NCBI GenBank assembly: GCA_012103035.1 | Contig: JAAVLL010000001.1 | Span: 1,958,501 to 2,022,500, forward strand | Direction: 5' to 3' | DNA: 64,000 bases | From: Brucella oryzae | Lineage (GTDB): Bacteria; Pseudomonadota; Alphaproteobacteria; Rhizobiales; Rhizobiaceae | Shown here: piece by piece, positions 52,329-62,069 of the stretch | How positions within the stretch are numbered: position 1 is the first letter of the stretch | Layout of the letters: the number at the start of each line of letters is the position of its first letter | The notes under the pieces: generated by a model | Seen by the model: the letters and a program-made list of their open reading frames with translations, nothing else | What the model was told of the DNA's origin: nothing | Databases searched by the model: none | Program-made: the position numbers and the translations under genes

Positions 52329-53000
52329 TCAGTTCTGGCTCTCATAGGCGGCATCGAAGAATGCCTTTTCCAGTTCGACCGCACGCCGGAAGAACTGCTG
52401 GCATTGTTCTGCCGCCTCCGGGCCGACCCGGTTAAGTTCCGAGCGCAGGAAACCCACGAACTCCACGAAATATGGATTATCGTGCAACACAATCCATTCC
52501 GCGAAAATGAAATCGTCGGGCAGAGGCTTGGCTGCTTTTTCCGCCCAGTCGAGATAAAGCCATTCGGCAACCGTCAGCACCGACAGGCAGGCCGCATAGG
52601 AGCCGGACCGCGCAGCCTCAAGCATCAGTTCCTTGAATGCAGCGGTTGGTGCTGCATCGGGCGTATCGAAACGCTCGGCGTCGGAGACTGCGAGTTTTGC
52701 AAAGGCACGTTCGAAATATGAATTCTCGTCGCTGCTGATCATGCCTATGAAACGGCCCAATATCAGCTTGGCTTCCATCCGGTCGCAATTGACGAGCGTT
52801 CCGCCCAGCAATGACAGAAAGCAGTCGATAAACCGATGGTCCTGCACCAGATAGCGCGTCATGACATCGGGCGCGACCGTACCCGCATAGATTTCGCGAA
52901 CGAGGCGATGGCCGACGGCTTGCGACCAGAATGGTTCGGCGCTTTGCCGCAGGCGTTCAGAAAAGGCTTCGACGGTGCTGTCTGACACGATGATCTCCAT
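52329..53000 (-). CDS. TenA/thiaminase-II-family protein
   Basis: 223 residues, all-helical haem-oxygenase-like fold, intact. RYLVQDHRFIDCFLSLLGG holds the substrate-binding Asp; SSDENSYFERAFAKLA and the end FFRRAVELEKAFFDAAYE follow the TenA pattern. The catalytic Cys of classical TenA (PCFW-type) is replaced around LTVAEWLYLDWA, so it may belong to the Cys-less TenA_E type (inference). These enzymes salvage thiamine pyrimidines. It lies 34 bases downstream of the Hsp70-like gene on the same strand. Confidence 0.82.
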   Translation of the reverse strand: MEIIVSDSTVEAFSERLRQSAEPFWSQAVGHRLVREIYAGTVAPDVMTRYLVQDHRFIDCFLSLLGGTLVNCDRMEAKLILGRFIGMISSDENSYFERAFAKLAVSDAERFDTPDAAPTAAFKELMLEAARSGSYAACLSVLTVAEWLYLDWAEKAAKPLPDDFIFAEWIVLHDNPYFVEFVGFLRSELNRVGPEAAEQCQQFFRRAVELEKAFFDAAYESQN

Positions 53001-53034
53001 TTCTTTGAACAGAAAACTGCTCGGCCAATGTTTA

Positions 53035-54351
53035 CTATTTTACTGCCCAGCGGTCGATATCCGCGCTCTGCCCGATCAATGCGAGCCCGTTGGCGATGGA
53101 ATCGAACTGGTTCGAGCTGGTCACCACCGCGTCAGGGAAGCGGCTTTCAAACACGGTGCGGATGACCGGCACGAAAGAGGTGCCGCCGGTGAGGAAAACG
53201 CGGTCGATAGACGACGTTTCAAGTTCCGCTTTGTCCACCGCCTGCTGCACCGACTGTTCGATCTGACGTACATCGTCCGCGATCCAGTTTTCGAAATCGT
53301 TACGCGTGATATCGGAACGGATTTCGAAGTCGTCGGCCTTGAAGTGTAGTTCCGACATGCGCTGTGAGGAGAGGCGTATCTTGAGGTCCGAAACGGCGCG
53401 GTAGATTTCATAGCCGTAGTCATTCTCGATCAGGTTGATGAAATGTTCGAGCGGCTTCGGATCAACCGCTTGCCGGGCCAGTTCATCCAGATCGCGAATG
53501 GTCGCCGGAGAGTTCATCAGGAACAGCGTGTTCCAGCGCGCGAAATTTGCATAATAATGGTTCGGTATCGTCAGCCTTTTGCCGAAGGACTGGTACTCCG
53601 TACCCTTTCCAAGCAGTGGCGACACGGCATTGTCGATGATGCGGTAATCGAATGTGTCGCCCGCGATACCAAGGCCGGTCTGGCTGAGCGGCATGAAGCT
53701 GAGGCCATCCTTGCCGACTTCAAACCGCACGATGGAAAAGTCGCTCGTACCGCCGCCAAAATCGGCCACCAGAACAGTCGATGCTGCCTTCAATTCCTGT
53801 GCATAGAAATAAGCCGCCGCGACCGGCTCATAGACATAGTGAATATCGGTGAAGCCGAACGCCCGGAATGCCTTTTCATAGCGCTGCATAGCCAATGCTT
53901 CATCCGGTGAAGCGCCCGCAAAGATCACCGGCCTGCCAATAACCACGCGATTGCCCTTCGGCGGCAGGCGGTCGCCCAACCGTGCCGCAACCGTTTCGAG
54001 AAATGTCTTCAGAATATCCTCGAACTTGAACCGCTTGCCGAAAACCGGTGTGTCGGTGAAGGATTTCGATGCCGCGAATGTCTTGAACGATTGCAACATG
54101 CGCGTCGAATGCGGCGCATTGACAAATACATCCATCGCCCAAGGTCCGCTTTCAACGGTGCGCTCGCCAGTTTCGCGATCCTGCCAGAAGCAAAGGATCG
54201 AGCGATAACCGGTAATCTCGACTCCATCCTTCGGCACACTCAGAACGGCTGTCGTGCCGTCAGGCGCCGCAACAGAAATAACCGTATTGGTCGTGCCAAA
54301 ATCGATGCCCAATGTCACGCCGTCAAAACGGCTCTGGTCAGCCTTCGTCAT
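53035..54351 (-). CDS. Hsp70-family (YegD-like) ATPase
   Basis: 438 residues from ATG 54351, intact. Actin-type ATPase motifs: LGIDFGTTNTVISVA (phosphate 1), YVYEPVAAAYFYAQ, LVADFGGGTSDFSIVRFEVG (phosphate 2) and VFLTGGTSFVPVIRTVFESR (adenosine). It lacks a DnaK-type substrate-binding domain, as in YegD. An upstream in-frame ATG (54414) adds 21 residues without conservation. Role unknown; it is cotranscribed with a TenA-like gene. Confidence 0.85.
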   Translation of the reverse strand: MTKADQSRFDGVTLGIDFGTTNTVISVAAPDGTTAVLSVPKDGVEITGYRSILCFWQDRETGERTVESGPWAMDVFVNAPHSTRMLQSFKTFAASKSFTDTPVFGKRFKFEDILKTFLETVAARLGDRLPPKGNRVVIGRPVIFAGASPDEALAMQRYEKAFRAFGFTDIHYVYEPVAAAYFYAQELKAASTVLVADFGGGTSDFSIVRFEVGKDGLSFMPLSQTGLGIAGDTFDYRIIDNAVSPLLGKGTEYQSFGKRLTIPNHYYANFARWNTLFLMNSPATIRDLDELARQAVDPKPLEHFINLIENDYGYEIYRAVSDLKIRLSSQRMSELHFKADDFEIRSDITRNDFENWIADDVRQIEQSVQQAVDKAELETSSIDRVFLTGGTSFVPVIRTVFESRFPDAVVTSSNQFDSIANGLALIGQSADIDRWAVK

Positions 54352-54680
54352 CACTGCACCTTTTGGAGGAAATCGGAGAGCGGGCGAATTAGCAGCCACA
54401 CAAGCCAAGCTCAACCTGAAATTACCAAATTAAGTGCTGGTCATGATCACAATCGCGACGTCGCTATGCGGATGAGAAAAATTTCCGGTCGCGCAAATGT
54501 TAATGCGTGTTTCCAAAGTTTACATGACCTCTCTCTTCTGCCTGTTAGGTTTCTGCGCCGCATCTGGAGTGGTTCGTCTTTCACTCACACCCCTGAACTG
54601 CTCCGCTTATTTGTTTTCACCGCCTTCGCAATGCCGGATGTTTTCCATCCGGCTTCGCTATGTTCAAGGTCAACCAACAG
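54352..54680. other. Intergenic region, contains a hairpin
   Basis: 329 bases between divergent genes. GCCGGATG and CATCCGGC form an 8-bp hairpin at 54633-54653, about 28 bases before the next start. It could be a leader hairpin. Promoters for both sides are presumably here. No gene seen. Confidence 0.5.
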
Positions 54681-55167
54681 ATGAAAGCGATACTCATGGC
54701 GTTTCTCTCACGTACGGTTCTTGCCACTGTCCTGCTTTCGGCGAGTGCGCTTCCCCACGCTGCGTTTGCCCAGGAGACGGCCAGTCAGCCGATAGCAAGC
54801 GGTTATCACAGCAGCGGTCAGGCCACCGCAGAAGTGAGCGGTGTCGTAGCAGATGGCGACAAGCTGACCGTCAAGGTCCGCTTCATCAATGCCAGGGAGG
54901 GCGGGAGCGTTTCGACGACGCTCTACACCGCGCTGTCGGACAAGGATTACGAGAATGACTATTATCTTCTCGCAGGCGACAAGAAATATCTTCTGCTGAA
55001 AGATTCCGAAGGCAAGCCGCTTGCTCCGGCATCGGTTTCCCTGTTCGGCACCGGTCACGTCGTCGGTGTCTGGCACGGCGTCTTTCCGCTCCACCGAAGG
55101 GCCAGAAGGTGACGCTCTATATCAAGGGGTCGAGCCGCTCGGGCCTTTCGCCGTTCCCGCCGAATAG
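54681..55167 (+). CDS. Secreted conserved protein of unknown function (frame interrupted)
   Basis: About 162 residues. Signal peptide (TVLATVLLSASALPHAAFA), then a beta-rich domain: TAEVSGVVADGDKLTVKVRF, YYLLAGDKKYLLLKDSEGKP, LFGTGHVVGVWHGVFP. Two bases missing near 55093 and 55128; restored PKGQKVTLYIKGVEPLGPFA and stop TAG 55165-55167. It is followed nine bases later by an OmpA-like gene, so they are probably one operon and one envelope function (inference). Confidence 0.72.
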
Positions 55168-55176
55168 GGGCTGACC

Positions 55177-55773
55177 ATGACCAATCAGATCATAGGCTGC
55201 ATCGCATTCGGGCTTGCCGCACTCTGCCTGCCGTCCATAGCGGCGGCACAGAATACGGACAACAGCGCCTATATTCGCGACCTTGTGCCTGAAATCCGCG
55301 ATCTGGTTTCAGCATCAGGCAGCACCGACGGCAAAGCGCGCGGGCTGTCCGGTGCGGCCCAAGAGATTGTCGAGAAGAGCGGCAATATCACCATGCGGGA
55401 AACGGATGACAGCATCGTCCTTTCCGTAACCAGCGATATTCTGTTCGATTTCGACAGCGCCAAACTGACCGGCAAAGCCAAGGCGACGCTGGCCGATATT
55501 GCCAGAATATTGGAAAGCATGCCGGATTCTGCCGTTCGTGTTGTGGGGCATACGGATTCCAAAGGGTCCGACAGCTACAACGATAAACTGTCGAAAAACC
55601 GCGCCGATGCGGTTACCAGGTTTCTCGTCGGCAATGGTGTTCAATCGGCACGGTTGAAACCGGAAGGGCATGGCGAAAGCGAGCCTGTCGCACCCAACGA
55701 AATCAAGGGCAAGGACAATCCCGATGGTCGGGCGCAGAACCGGCGTGTCGAATTTGTGCTGCCTAAGGCGTGA
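55177..55773 (+). CDS. OmpA-family outer-membrane/peptidoglycan-associated protein
   Basis: 198 residues, intact. Signal peptide (AFGLAALCLPSIAAA), a linker, and a C-terminal OmpA domain: SVTSDILFDFDSAKLTGKAK, VVGHTDSKGSDSYNDKLSKN and RAQNRRVEFVLPKA. These bind diaminopimelate of peptidoglycan through the conserved Asp and Arg. No beta-barrel is present, so it is probably periplasmic. A terminator follows. Confidence 0.87.
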   Translation: MTNQIIGCIAFGLAALCLPSIAAAQNTDNSAYIRDLVPEIRDLVSASGSTDGKARGLSGAAQEIVEKSGNITMRETDDSIVLSVTSDILFDFDSAKLTGKAKATLADIARILESMPDSAVRVVGHTDSKGSDSYNDKLSKNRADAVTRFLVGNGVQSARLKPEGHGESEPVAPNEIKGKDNPDGRAQNRRVEFVLPKA

Positions 55774-55792
55774 TGCCGTCTCACCTTCAAAC

Positions 55793-55819
55793 AAAAAGCC
55801 CGGAGCGATCCGGGCTTTT
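55793..55819. terminator. Terminator between OmpA-like gene and der
   Basis: AAAAAGCCCGGA and TCCGGGCTTTT with a GCGA loop; works for both convergent genes. Confidence 0.85.
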
Positions 55820-55832
55820 CTCTCTATGGCGT

Positions 55833-57281
55833 TTATTTCTTTTTCTTCGCGCGGCCTGCGAACGGATTATCCGAAGTGCGCAATGAAAGCCTTATCGGCA
55901 CACCCGGCATATCGAAAGTTTCACGCAGACCGTTGATGAGATAGCGCACATAGGATTGCGGCATCGCATCGGGGCGCGAGCAGGACACGACGAAGCCCGG
56001 CGGGCGGGTCTTCACCTGCGTCATATATTTCACCTTCAGGCGGCGGCCTGAAACTGCCGGTGGCGGCTGATGCGCGATAACGCCTGCCAGCCAGCGATTG
56101 AGACGCCCGGTCGAAACGCGACGGTTCCAGATTTCGTGGGTCTTGACGACATTCTCCATGAGCTTGTCGATGCCCTGCCCGCGCTCGCCGGAAATCGGCA
56201 CGGCGCGAGCCGCGCACCTGCGGCAGCAGGCGGGCCGTTTTTCGTAAAGATCGGCAAGAACCATCTGGCGGTCCTCAATCAGATCCCATTTGTTGAACGC
56301 GATGATCGGCGCGCGGCCTTCACGGATGATGAGATCGGCAATCTGCAGGTCCTGCTTTTCAAACGGGATCGTCGCATCAAGCACGATGATGACGACTTCC
56401 GCAAAACGGATCGCACGCAGGCCGTCAGCAACCGAAAGCTTTTCGAGCTTTTCCTGCACGCGCGACTTGCGGCGCAAACCGGCCGTGTCAAACAGCTTGA
56501 TCTTGCGGTCACGCCATTCCCAATCCACCGAGATCGAGTCACGGGTGATGCCTGCTTCCGGTCCGGTCAGCAGGCGGTCTTCACCAAGCATCGTATTGAT
56601 GAGCGTCGACTTGCCCGCATTCGGGCGTCCGACAATGGCGATGCGCAACGGCTTGGTCGCATCATAGGCCGGGATTTCTTCTTCATCCGGGTCTTCGATG
56701 TCGTCGCCGATCAGTTCACCGACAGCCTTCGGCGTGAAGACCTCGTCTGCAGCTTCCTCTTCCTTCTCATCGGCAAAGACGCGCTCTTCGCCCAGAAGCT
56801 CGACAATGGCGTCGCGCAGGTCGGGCATGCCCTGACCGTGTTCGGCAGAGATCGGGCACGGTTCGCCAAGGCCAAGCTGGAAAGCGTCATACATGCCGGA
56901 TTGCGCGCCGCGTGCTTCCGCCTTGTTGGCGACCAGCACGACCGGCTTGCCCGAACGGCGTACCACTTCGGCAAAGGTGCTGTCGGTCGGCGTCAGGCCG
57001 TTCTTGGCATCGACGACGAAAAGGATCACGTCGGCTTCCTGAATGGCAGCCTCGGTTTGCGCGCGCATGCGCGCTTCCAGGCTGTCATTGGCAGCTTCTT
57101 CAAGACCTGCCGTATCGATGACCTGAAACTTCAGATCGTAGAGCTTGGCATCGTGGATGCGCCGGTCGCGCGTTACGCCCGGCAGGTCATCGACCAGCGC
57201 CAGCTTGCGGCCGACGAGGCGATTGAACAGCGTGGACTTGCCGACATTGGGACGCCCGACGATGGCGACTGTGAAACCCAT
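55833..57281 (-). CDS. der: Ribosome-assembly GTPase Der (EngA)
   Basis: 482 residues with two G domains in tandem, needed for 50S subunit assembly. G1 motifs GRPNVGKST and [10 protein letters not shown]3 DTAGLEEA and DTAGLRRK; G4 NKAEA (first, as in Hyphomicrobiales) and NKWD (second); C-terminal KH-like domain ending [12 protein letters not shown]. The frame is open throughout. The stretch [15 protein letters not shown] (about 56200-56246) does not fit; restoring one A and one GC pair gives [16 protein letters not shown]. So three bases lost in two places cancel out. Confidence 0.93.
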   Translation of the reverse strand: MGFTVAIVGRPNVGKSTLFNRLVGRKLALVDDLPGVTRDRRIHDAKLYDLKFQVIDTAGLEEAANDSLEARMRAQTEAAIQEADVILFVVDAKNGLTPTDSTFAEVVRRSGKPVVLVANKAEARGAQSGMYDAFQLGLGEPCPISAEHGQGMPDLRDAIVELLGEERVFADEKEEEAADEVFTPKAVGELIGDDIEDPDEEEIPAYDATKPLRIAIVGRPNAGKSTLINTMLGEDRLLTGPEAGITRDSISVDWEWRDRKIKLFDTAGLRRKSRVQEKLEKLSVADGLRAIRFAEVVIIVLDATIPFEKQDLQIADLIIREGRAPIIAFNKWDLIEDRQMVLADLYEKRPACCRRCAARAVPISGERGQGIDKLMENVVKTHEIWNRRVSTGRLNRWLAGVIAHQPPPAVSGRRLKVKYMTQVKTRPPGFVVSCSRPDAMPQSYVRYLINGLRETFDMPGVPIRLSLRTSDNPFAGRAKKKK

Positions 57282-57308
57282 GGGAGAGGATGACTCCAGA
57301 AATTATGA

Positions 57309-57992
57309 TTACGTATTTTGCGCGTCAGGCACCTTGACGCCTGCGCTGCGCATCAGATCGAGCATCGTATTGGAACGCTGGCGGATATTGGCCGGAGCAA
57401 GACTGTCATTGGCGATCTGCTGGAACAACTTGACCGCATCGTCGAAACGCTCGGCCTTCCAGGCAGCCAGACCCAAGGCTTCCCGTGCGCTGGAACGCAT
57501 CGGATTACCGTCGGCGGAAAGCGTCTCGACGCGCTTGGCGACGTCGTCATAGGAACCGCTGTCGACCAGCAGATAGCCGGCACGCAGGCGAGCGACATCG
57601 CGAAGCGGTGCAGGCACGGCGTTGTCGGCAGCGACGTCATCGAAAGCCTTCACGGCACCGGCGGCATCGCCCTTGTCCGCGAGAACCGATGCGGCGCGCA
57701 GACGTGCCAGCACCGGATAGGAGCCGTAGCCGGTCTTTTCCAGATCGTCGAGCGCGGCCAGCGCTTCGTCGTTCTTGCCTTCCGAGGCGAGATCCAGCGC
57801 GGCAAGGAACTTGTCGCCGGAAGCGGAAGCCTTACTGTCGGTCCAGTGCTGATAACCGACCCAGCCAGCCGTGCCCAGAACAATGGCCACAGCGCCGCCG
57901 ATCAGCAGGGGACCGAAGTTCTGCCAGATCTGCTTTGCCCGTTCCGAACGGATTTCCTCGTTTACCTCGCGAATGAAACTGTCGTCTGCCAT
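57309..57992 (-). CDS. Membrane-anchored TPR-like (YfgM-type) protein
   Basis: 227 residues from ATG 57992, intact. MADDSFIREVNEEIRSERAK, then one membrane helix (PLLIGGAVAIVLGTAGWVGY), then a helical repeat domain facing the periplasm (ALAALDDLEKTGYGSYPVLA, AREALGLAAWKAERFDDAVK). YfgM-like proteins link the Sec translocon to periplasmic chaperones; its place next to der is conserved in many bacteria. A longer frame from 58127 adds 45 unlikely residues. Confidence 0.85.
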   Translation of the reverse strand: MADDSFIREVNEEIRSERAKQIWQNFGPLLIGGAVAIVLGTAGWVGYQHWTDSKASASGDKFLAALDLASEGKNDEALAALDDLEKTGYGSYPVLARLRAASVLADKGDAAGAVKAFDDVAADNAVPAPLRDVARLRAGYLLVDSGSYDDVAKRVETLSADGNPMRSSAREALGLAAWKAERFDDAVKLFQQIANDSLAPANIRQRSNTMLDLMRSAGVKVPDAQNT

Positions 57993-58193
57993 GGACCTGC
58001 CGCTAAAGCCAAATTGATGTTGGTATTTATTCGTTCTGGCGCTTTTAGTCGTATTTCGCGCCATATGTAAGACCCGTCTGCGAAATAAGCCGAAACACGT
58101 GTCACAAAGTGCATTTCGGTCCGACAATAGCCTTATTCAAGGACTAGCCACAGAATTTCTGGAACTGTTCCTCCCCGCTTCGTTTCGTGATTC

Positions 58194-59187
58194 ATGCGCT
58201 TTCTGTCCCCCGCCCTGTTCTTCTATCCGCTTTCGTTCTGGCCAGTTGCACCGCTCAGGCGGAACCCGTGTCCGCAAAGCCGCAATATGTGCTGATTTCC
58301 TTCGACGGCGCGCATGACAATGCGCTGTGGAACGCTCCCGCACGCTGGCGAAGAAAAACAATGCCCGCTTCACCTATTTCCTTTCCTGCGTCTTCCTGAT
58401 GACCAAGCAGGATCGGCGCGATTACAAGCCGCCCTATAAGCGGGCGGGATCGTCCAATGTCGGCTTTGCGCTCAGCCGCGATGAAGTCGTCGCCCGCCTT
58501 GGCAATATCTGGCAGGCGCATCTGGAAGGAAACGAGATAGCGAGCCATGGCTGCGGCCATTTCGACGGCACCGACTGGTCTACCGCCGACTGGGACAAGG
58601 AGATCAAGGAGTTCCGCCGCATTACCGCTGACGCCTACAAGAATAACGGCATCGACGGCGAGCCGGAAGGCTGGCGCGATCTCGCGTTGAAAGGTATCGA
58701 CGGTTTCCGCGCGCCCTATCTCGCCGCATCGAAGCCGGTGCAGGACGCGCTGAAGGCAAACGGCTTTCGCTATCAGGCGTCCTCGATCACACGCGGCCCC
58801 GAAGAGCCGATCCTTTCCGGTCAGTTCGCTTCATTCGGATTGCCGCTTGTTCCGGAAGGCCCGTCACAGCGCCCTATCGTGGCGATGGACTATAATCTCT
58901 ATGTCCGCCACTCGAAGGGCAAGGAAGCGCCGCAGCAATCGGCAGCTTTCGAGGAGCGAGCCTACAAGGCTTTCCGGGCGGCATTCGACAGGCAATATGC
59001 GGGCAAGCGCATTCCGCTGCAGCTCGGCTTTCATTTCGTGCTGATGAATGACGGCGCCTATTGGCGCGCCATGGAACGGCTGGTGTCGGAAGTCTGCACC
59101 AAGCCGGACGTCAAATGCACCACTTACAGCGATTATCTGGACAGTCTCGACAAAGATGCCGTCCAAGCAGGCCAGAACAGATCCTGA
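58194..59187 (+). CDS. Polysaccharide deacetylase-like lipoprotein (frame interrupted)
   Basis: About 331 residues. With one base restored near 58235 the start reads MRFLSPALFFLSAFVLASC, a lipoprotein signal. NodB-type features: YVLISFDGAHDNALW (metal Asp region) and IASHGCGHFDGTDWS (His motif), GFRAPYL, and FHFVLMND near the end. A second frame change lies near 58340 (restored W-x-RSRTLAKKNNARFTYF). It may deacetylate a cell-wall or capsule polymer (inference). Function otherwise unknown. Confidence 0.78.
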
Positions 59188-59199
59188 TCCTGTAAGGTT

Positions 59200-60396
59200 T
59201 CAGTCCTGTACCTTTGCAGCGCGTCCCGCCATGATACCGAGGACCGCAACGACCACCAGCGAGAACGCTGCGGCCAGACTTGCCGAAGTGAATGAACCGG
59301 ACCGCTGCGCCATGAAGCCTGCAACCAGCGGGCCGATGATCTGGCCGATACTGAAGCAGACCGTCATCCGCGCCAAAGCGCGTTTGGGAGAAGCCGGTGC
59401 AAGTGTGCGGGCGATCTGCAATCCGAAAGCCGTCAATGCCATGAAGGTGATACCCAGAAGCGCGCCGCCTGCCAGAGGCCCGAGCGGCGGTGCCAGAACC
59501 ACACTTGCAGCAACGCCGACGGCTTCGAGAATGGCCGCCAGGGCGAATGCGTTGAAGAGGCCGAACGCCTTCGCAGCCGGTGCCCAAAGCCAGATCGAGG
59601 GCGCGGCCGCCAAACCGGTCACTACCCACACAAAAGCTTCCATAAGCGGGCCACCATCGGTCGCGCGCACGATTGCAATGAGGAAAGTTGCTGTGATGAC
59701 ATAGCCAAAGCCGAAAATGCCATAGGCCAGCGCCAGCGCATTGAAGGCGAAGCTTTTGGGGAGCGGCGGTTCACGCGTGCCGCTGTTTGCACCCACCGGC
59801 CCTTCCTGACGAAAGCCGCAACCAGAACAACCATCACGATGGTCAGAACCGCAGCACCGATCCAGTCGGCGCGCCAGCCCTGCCCAACAAGGCGGATCAG
59901 CGCCACCAGAACGGCAGAAAGTGCAATGCCGCTGCCGACGCCGCCGAAATGCAGCGCTCCAAGCCCGGCTCGTTCTGCCGCAGTGACATGGCTCAGCACG
60001 ATTGCCGTGCAAAGAATCATCGTCACCGCACTGACGAAACCAGCGGCAAAGCGGATGATGGAGAACAGCCAGACACCGTCAAAGAGCGCCATGGCAGCGC
60101 ATAATAATCCGCTGACGATCAGGCCTGCGATCACGCTTGCCCGTTCGATACCCGCAGACCAACCGTAGCCGGCGACCACTGCCCCAGCAGATAGCCGATA
60201 TAATTTGCCGATGCGATGAAACCTGCATCTGCAGCCGTGAAGCCGACATCAGCCATCATTCCCGGCAGGATCGGCGTATAGATGAAACGCCCTATCCCCA
60301 TGGCAGCGGCCATGGCCGAAACCCGCCGAAAGCATAGCGGACGGCGGTGCGATGTTGTGACGATTCAGGCTTGGTGATTTCCAGGAGGTCATTCAC
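59200..60396 (-). CDS. YbfB/YjiJ-family MFS transporter (several frame interruptions)
   Basis: About 399 residues with twelve membrane segments. Start region [20 protein letters not shown], then [33 protein letters not shown] and the C-terminal half [40 protein letters not shown]. Frame changes near 60320, 60182 and 59805. GTG 60396 is a tentative start. Substrate unknown; it points toward and nearly meets the deacetylase gene. Confidence 0.83.
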
Positions 60397-60553
60397 GGGA
60401 AAATAAACCTCAACTATCCAAGAACAATTGAATTTTTCTGATCGGATCGATCACACGGATTGAGGTCGAAACCACAGAGTTGGGTTTGAACTCTGCCGCA
60501 GCAGACCTACAATAGACAATAGATTGATTGCATTCTCTTGATGGAGGGGCAGG

Positions 60554-60922
60554 ATGAATAGATCAGGACTATCCTTTTGTCTGTTGACCGCCGTTGCGAT
60601 CACCACGGCAGGGCCAGTTCAGGCGCAGGACCTGAAGACGATGGACGAGGTCGGCAGCGCGCTCAACGCCTGCTGGTCGCCGCCCTCAGGCAGCAAGAAT
60701 TCTGCCGTTACCCTCAGCTTCAGCTTCAAGCGTGACGGAAGCCTGATCGGCCCACCGCGCCCCAGCGCGATCAATGTCGAGGGCGACGACAAGGTCAAAA
60801 AGGCATTCGTGAATGCTGCAATTGAAGCCGTGGAAAAATGCACGCCGCTGAAGCTCGCACCCTCGCTGGCAGAGGGCATAGGCGGCAATGTCTTCACAAT
60901 GCAGTTTCATTCGGCGGATTGA
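60554..60922 (+). CDS. Secreted TonB/TolA-C-like protein of unknown function
   Basis: 122 residues, intact. Signal peptide (FCLLTAVAITTAGPVQA). Then VGSALNACWSPPSGSKNSAV, FSFKRDGSLIGPPRPS and AAIEAVEKCTPLKL, with the CW ... KDG ... C pattern seen in TonB/TolA C-terminal-type domains. GGAGGGGCAGG precedes ATG 60554. Two conserved Cys could form a disulfide. Confidence 0.7.
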   Translation: MNRSGLSFCLLTAVAITTAGPVQAQDLKTMDEVGSALNACWSPPSGSKNSAVTLSFSFKRDGSLIGPPRPSAINVEGDDKVKKAFVNAAIEAVEKCTPLKLAPSLAEGIGGNVFTMQFHSAD

Positions 60923-60924
60923 TC

Positions 60925-61275
60925 ATGCCTGACAAGGCAGTCCGCAAATGTCTGCTGGAGGATCACGTCGCACCATACGATGATCCCATCGCCTTCACAC
61001 AAGGCCAGACAATATCCCTGACTGGAGAAGCCGAAATCTGGGACGGCTATCGGTGGCTATGGGCTGTGGGAGCGGATGGCCGTGCGGGGTGGATTCCCGA
61101 TAACAGCGTTATGGTCACGGATAACACGGTTGTCACTGTCCGCGACTACTCGGCAATGGAACTGACTTGCAACAGAGGGACCATCCTCCACGTCATCGAA
61201 GAAACGCATGGATGGGCATGGTGCAGCGCGCCCAATGGATTTTTCGGTTGGGTGCCGGTGAACAAACTTGCCTGA
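60925..61275 (+). CDS. Bacterial SH3-like domain protein
   Basis: 116 residues, intact. Two SH3-like repeats: LEDHVAPYDDPIAFTQGQTI ... AGWIPDNSVMV and VVTVRDYSAMELTCNRGTIL ... FFGWVPVNKLA. No signal peptide. It follows the previous gene stop by two bases, so they are coupled. Function unknown. Confidence 0.75.
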   Translation: MPDKAVRKCLLEDHVAPYDDPIAFTQGQTISLTGEAEIWDGYRWLWAVGADGRAGWIPDNSVMVTDNTVVTVRDYSAMELTCNRGTILHVIEETHGWAWCSAPNGFFGWVPVNKLA

Positions 61276-61345
61276 CATTTTCGCCAGTTTTGGGCCAGCG
61301 ATAAGTTTCCTTGCGAATCGCATAAGTGCGTGCTTATGTGATTGC

Positions 61346-61672
61346 ATGAATGAGAACGATATATTCAACGATGTATTCAGGGCACTTGCCGACCCGACCC
61401 GCCGGATGATTTTCGAAAAGCTGGCAGCGGGCAGCATGAACGCCAGTGCGCTGCGGGAGGGCATGGAAATCAGCCAGCCCGCCATGTCGCAGCATCTGGC
61501 CGTGTTGCGCGGTGCAGGACTGGTGCGTGAGGAACGTGAGGGGCGTTTCGTCAATTATGAAGTCGATCCGAACGGACTGACCATCATCGCCAATTGGCTT
61601 GCCAAATACCGCGCCTACTGGCCGGAACGCATCGATGCTCTCAAAACCTTGCTGAAGGATATGGACCAATGA
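61346..61672 (+). CDS. ArsR-family regulator
   Basis: 108 residues, intact: DVFRALADPTRRMIFEKLA, then ISQPAMSQHLAVLRGAGLVR (recognition helix) and REEREGRFVNYEVDP. No metal-binding Cys cluster. It overlaps the SRPBCC gene start by ATGA; such ArsR-SRPBCC pairs are common, and the regulator probably controls its own operon. Confidence 0.88.
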   Translation: MNENDIFNDVFRALADPTRRMIFEKLAAGSMNASALREGMEISQPAMSQHLAVLRGAGLVREEREGRFVNYEVDPNGLTIIANWLAKYRAYWPERIDALKTLLKDMDQ

Positions 61673-62027
61673 CCGACCGGCAGGAAGAACCACGCGAAAA
61701 AGGCATCGAGCTTGAATATGAGCTGGATGCCGCGCCGCAGAAAGTCTGGCGCGCGATCAGCATTCCGGAGTTTCGCGAAAACTGGCTTCCATCCGAGGCA
61801 TTGGCTGATCCGGAGCCTGCATCCTGCAAGCCCGGCGAGGAGATCAGCTACCGGATGCGGGAAAGCGAACCGCCCTTTCTGGAAAGCACGGTAACGTTCC
61901 GCATTGCACCGGGCATTTCCGGCGGCACCTTCTGCGCGTCATCCATGAACTGAACGACACGCGCCTGAAGCGCGTCGCAGCGCTTGCCGCCAACAGCAAC
62001 CGGGCGCCGATGATGCGCGCAGCCTAA
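61669..62027 (+). CDS. SRPBCC/AHSA1-type ligand-binding protein (frame interrupted)
   Basis: About 119 residues: ELEYELDAAPQKVWRAISIP, EFRENWLPSEALADPEPASC. One base is missing near 61933; restored GGTFLRVIHELNDTRLKRVA and stop TAA 62025-62027. START-like fold that binds hydrophobic ligands or Hsp90. Coupled to the ArsR gene by ATGA overlap. Confidence 0.83.
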
Positions 62028-62069
62028 ACTATCCACCTCCCTGAAGTTCTGGAAAAGAGGAGTTCGCCG

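Noticed and set aside
54497..54958. 153-codon plus-strand frame beginning with a signal-like sequence
   Set aside because: It runs out of frame over the better-supported secreted protein gene at 54681-55167 and has no conserved segment.
56070..57293. 407-codon open frame on the plus strand
   Set aside because: Antisense of der; no protein motifs.
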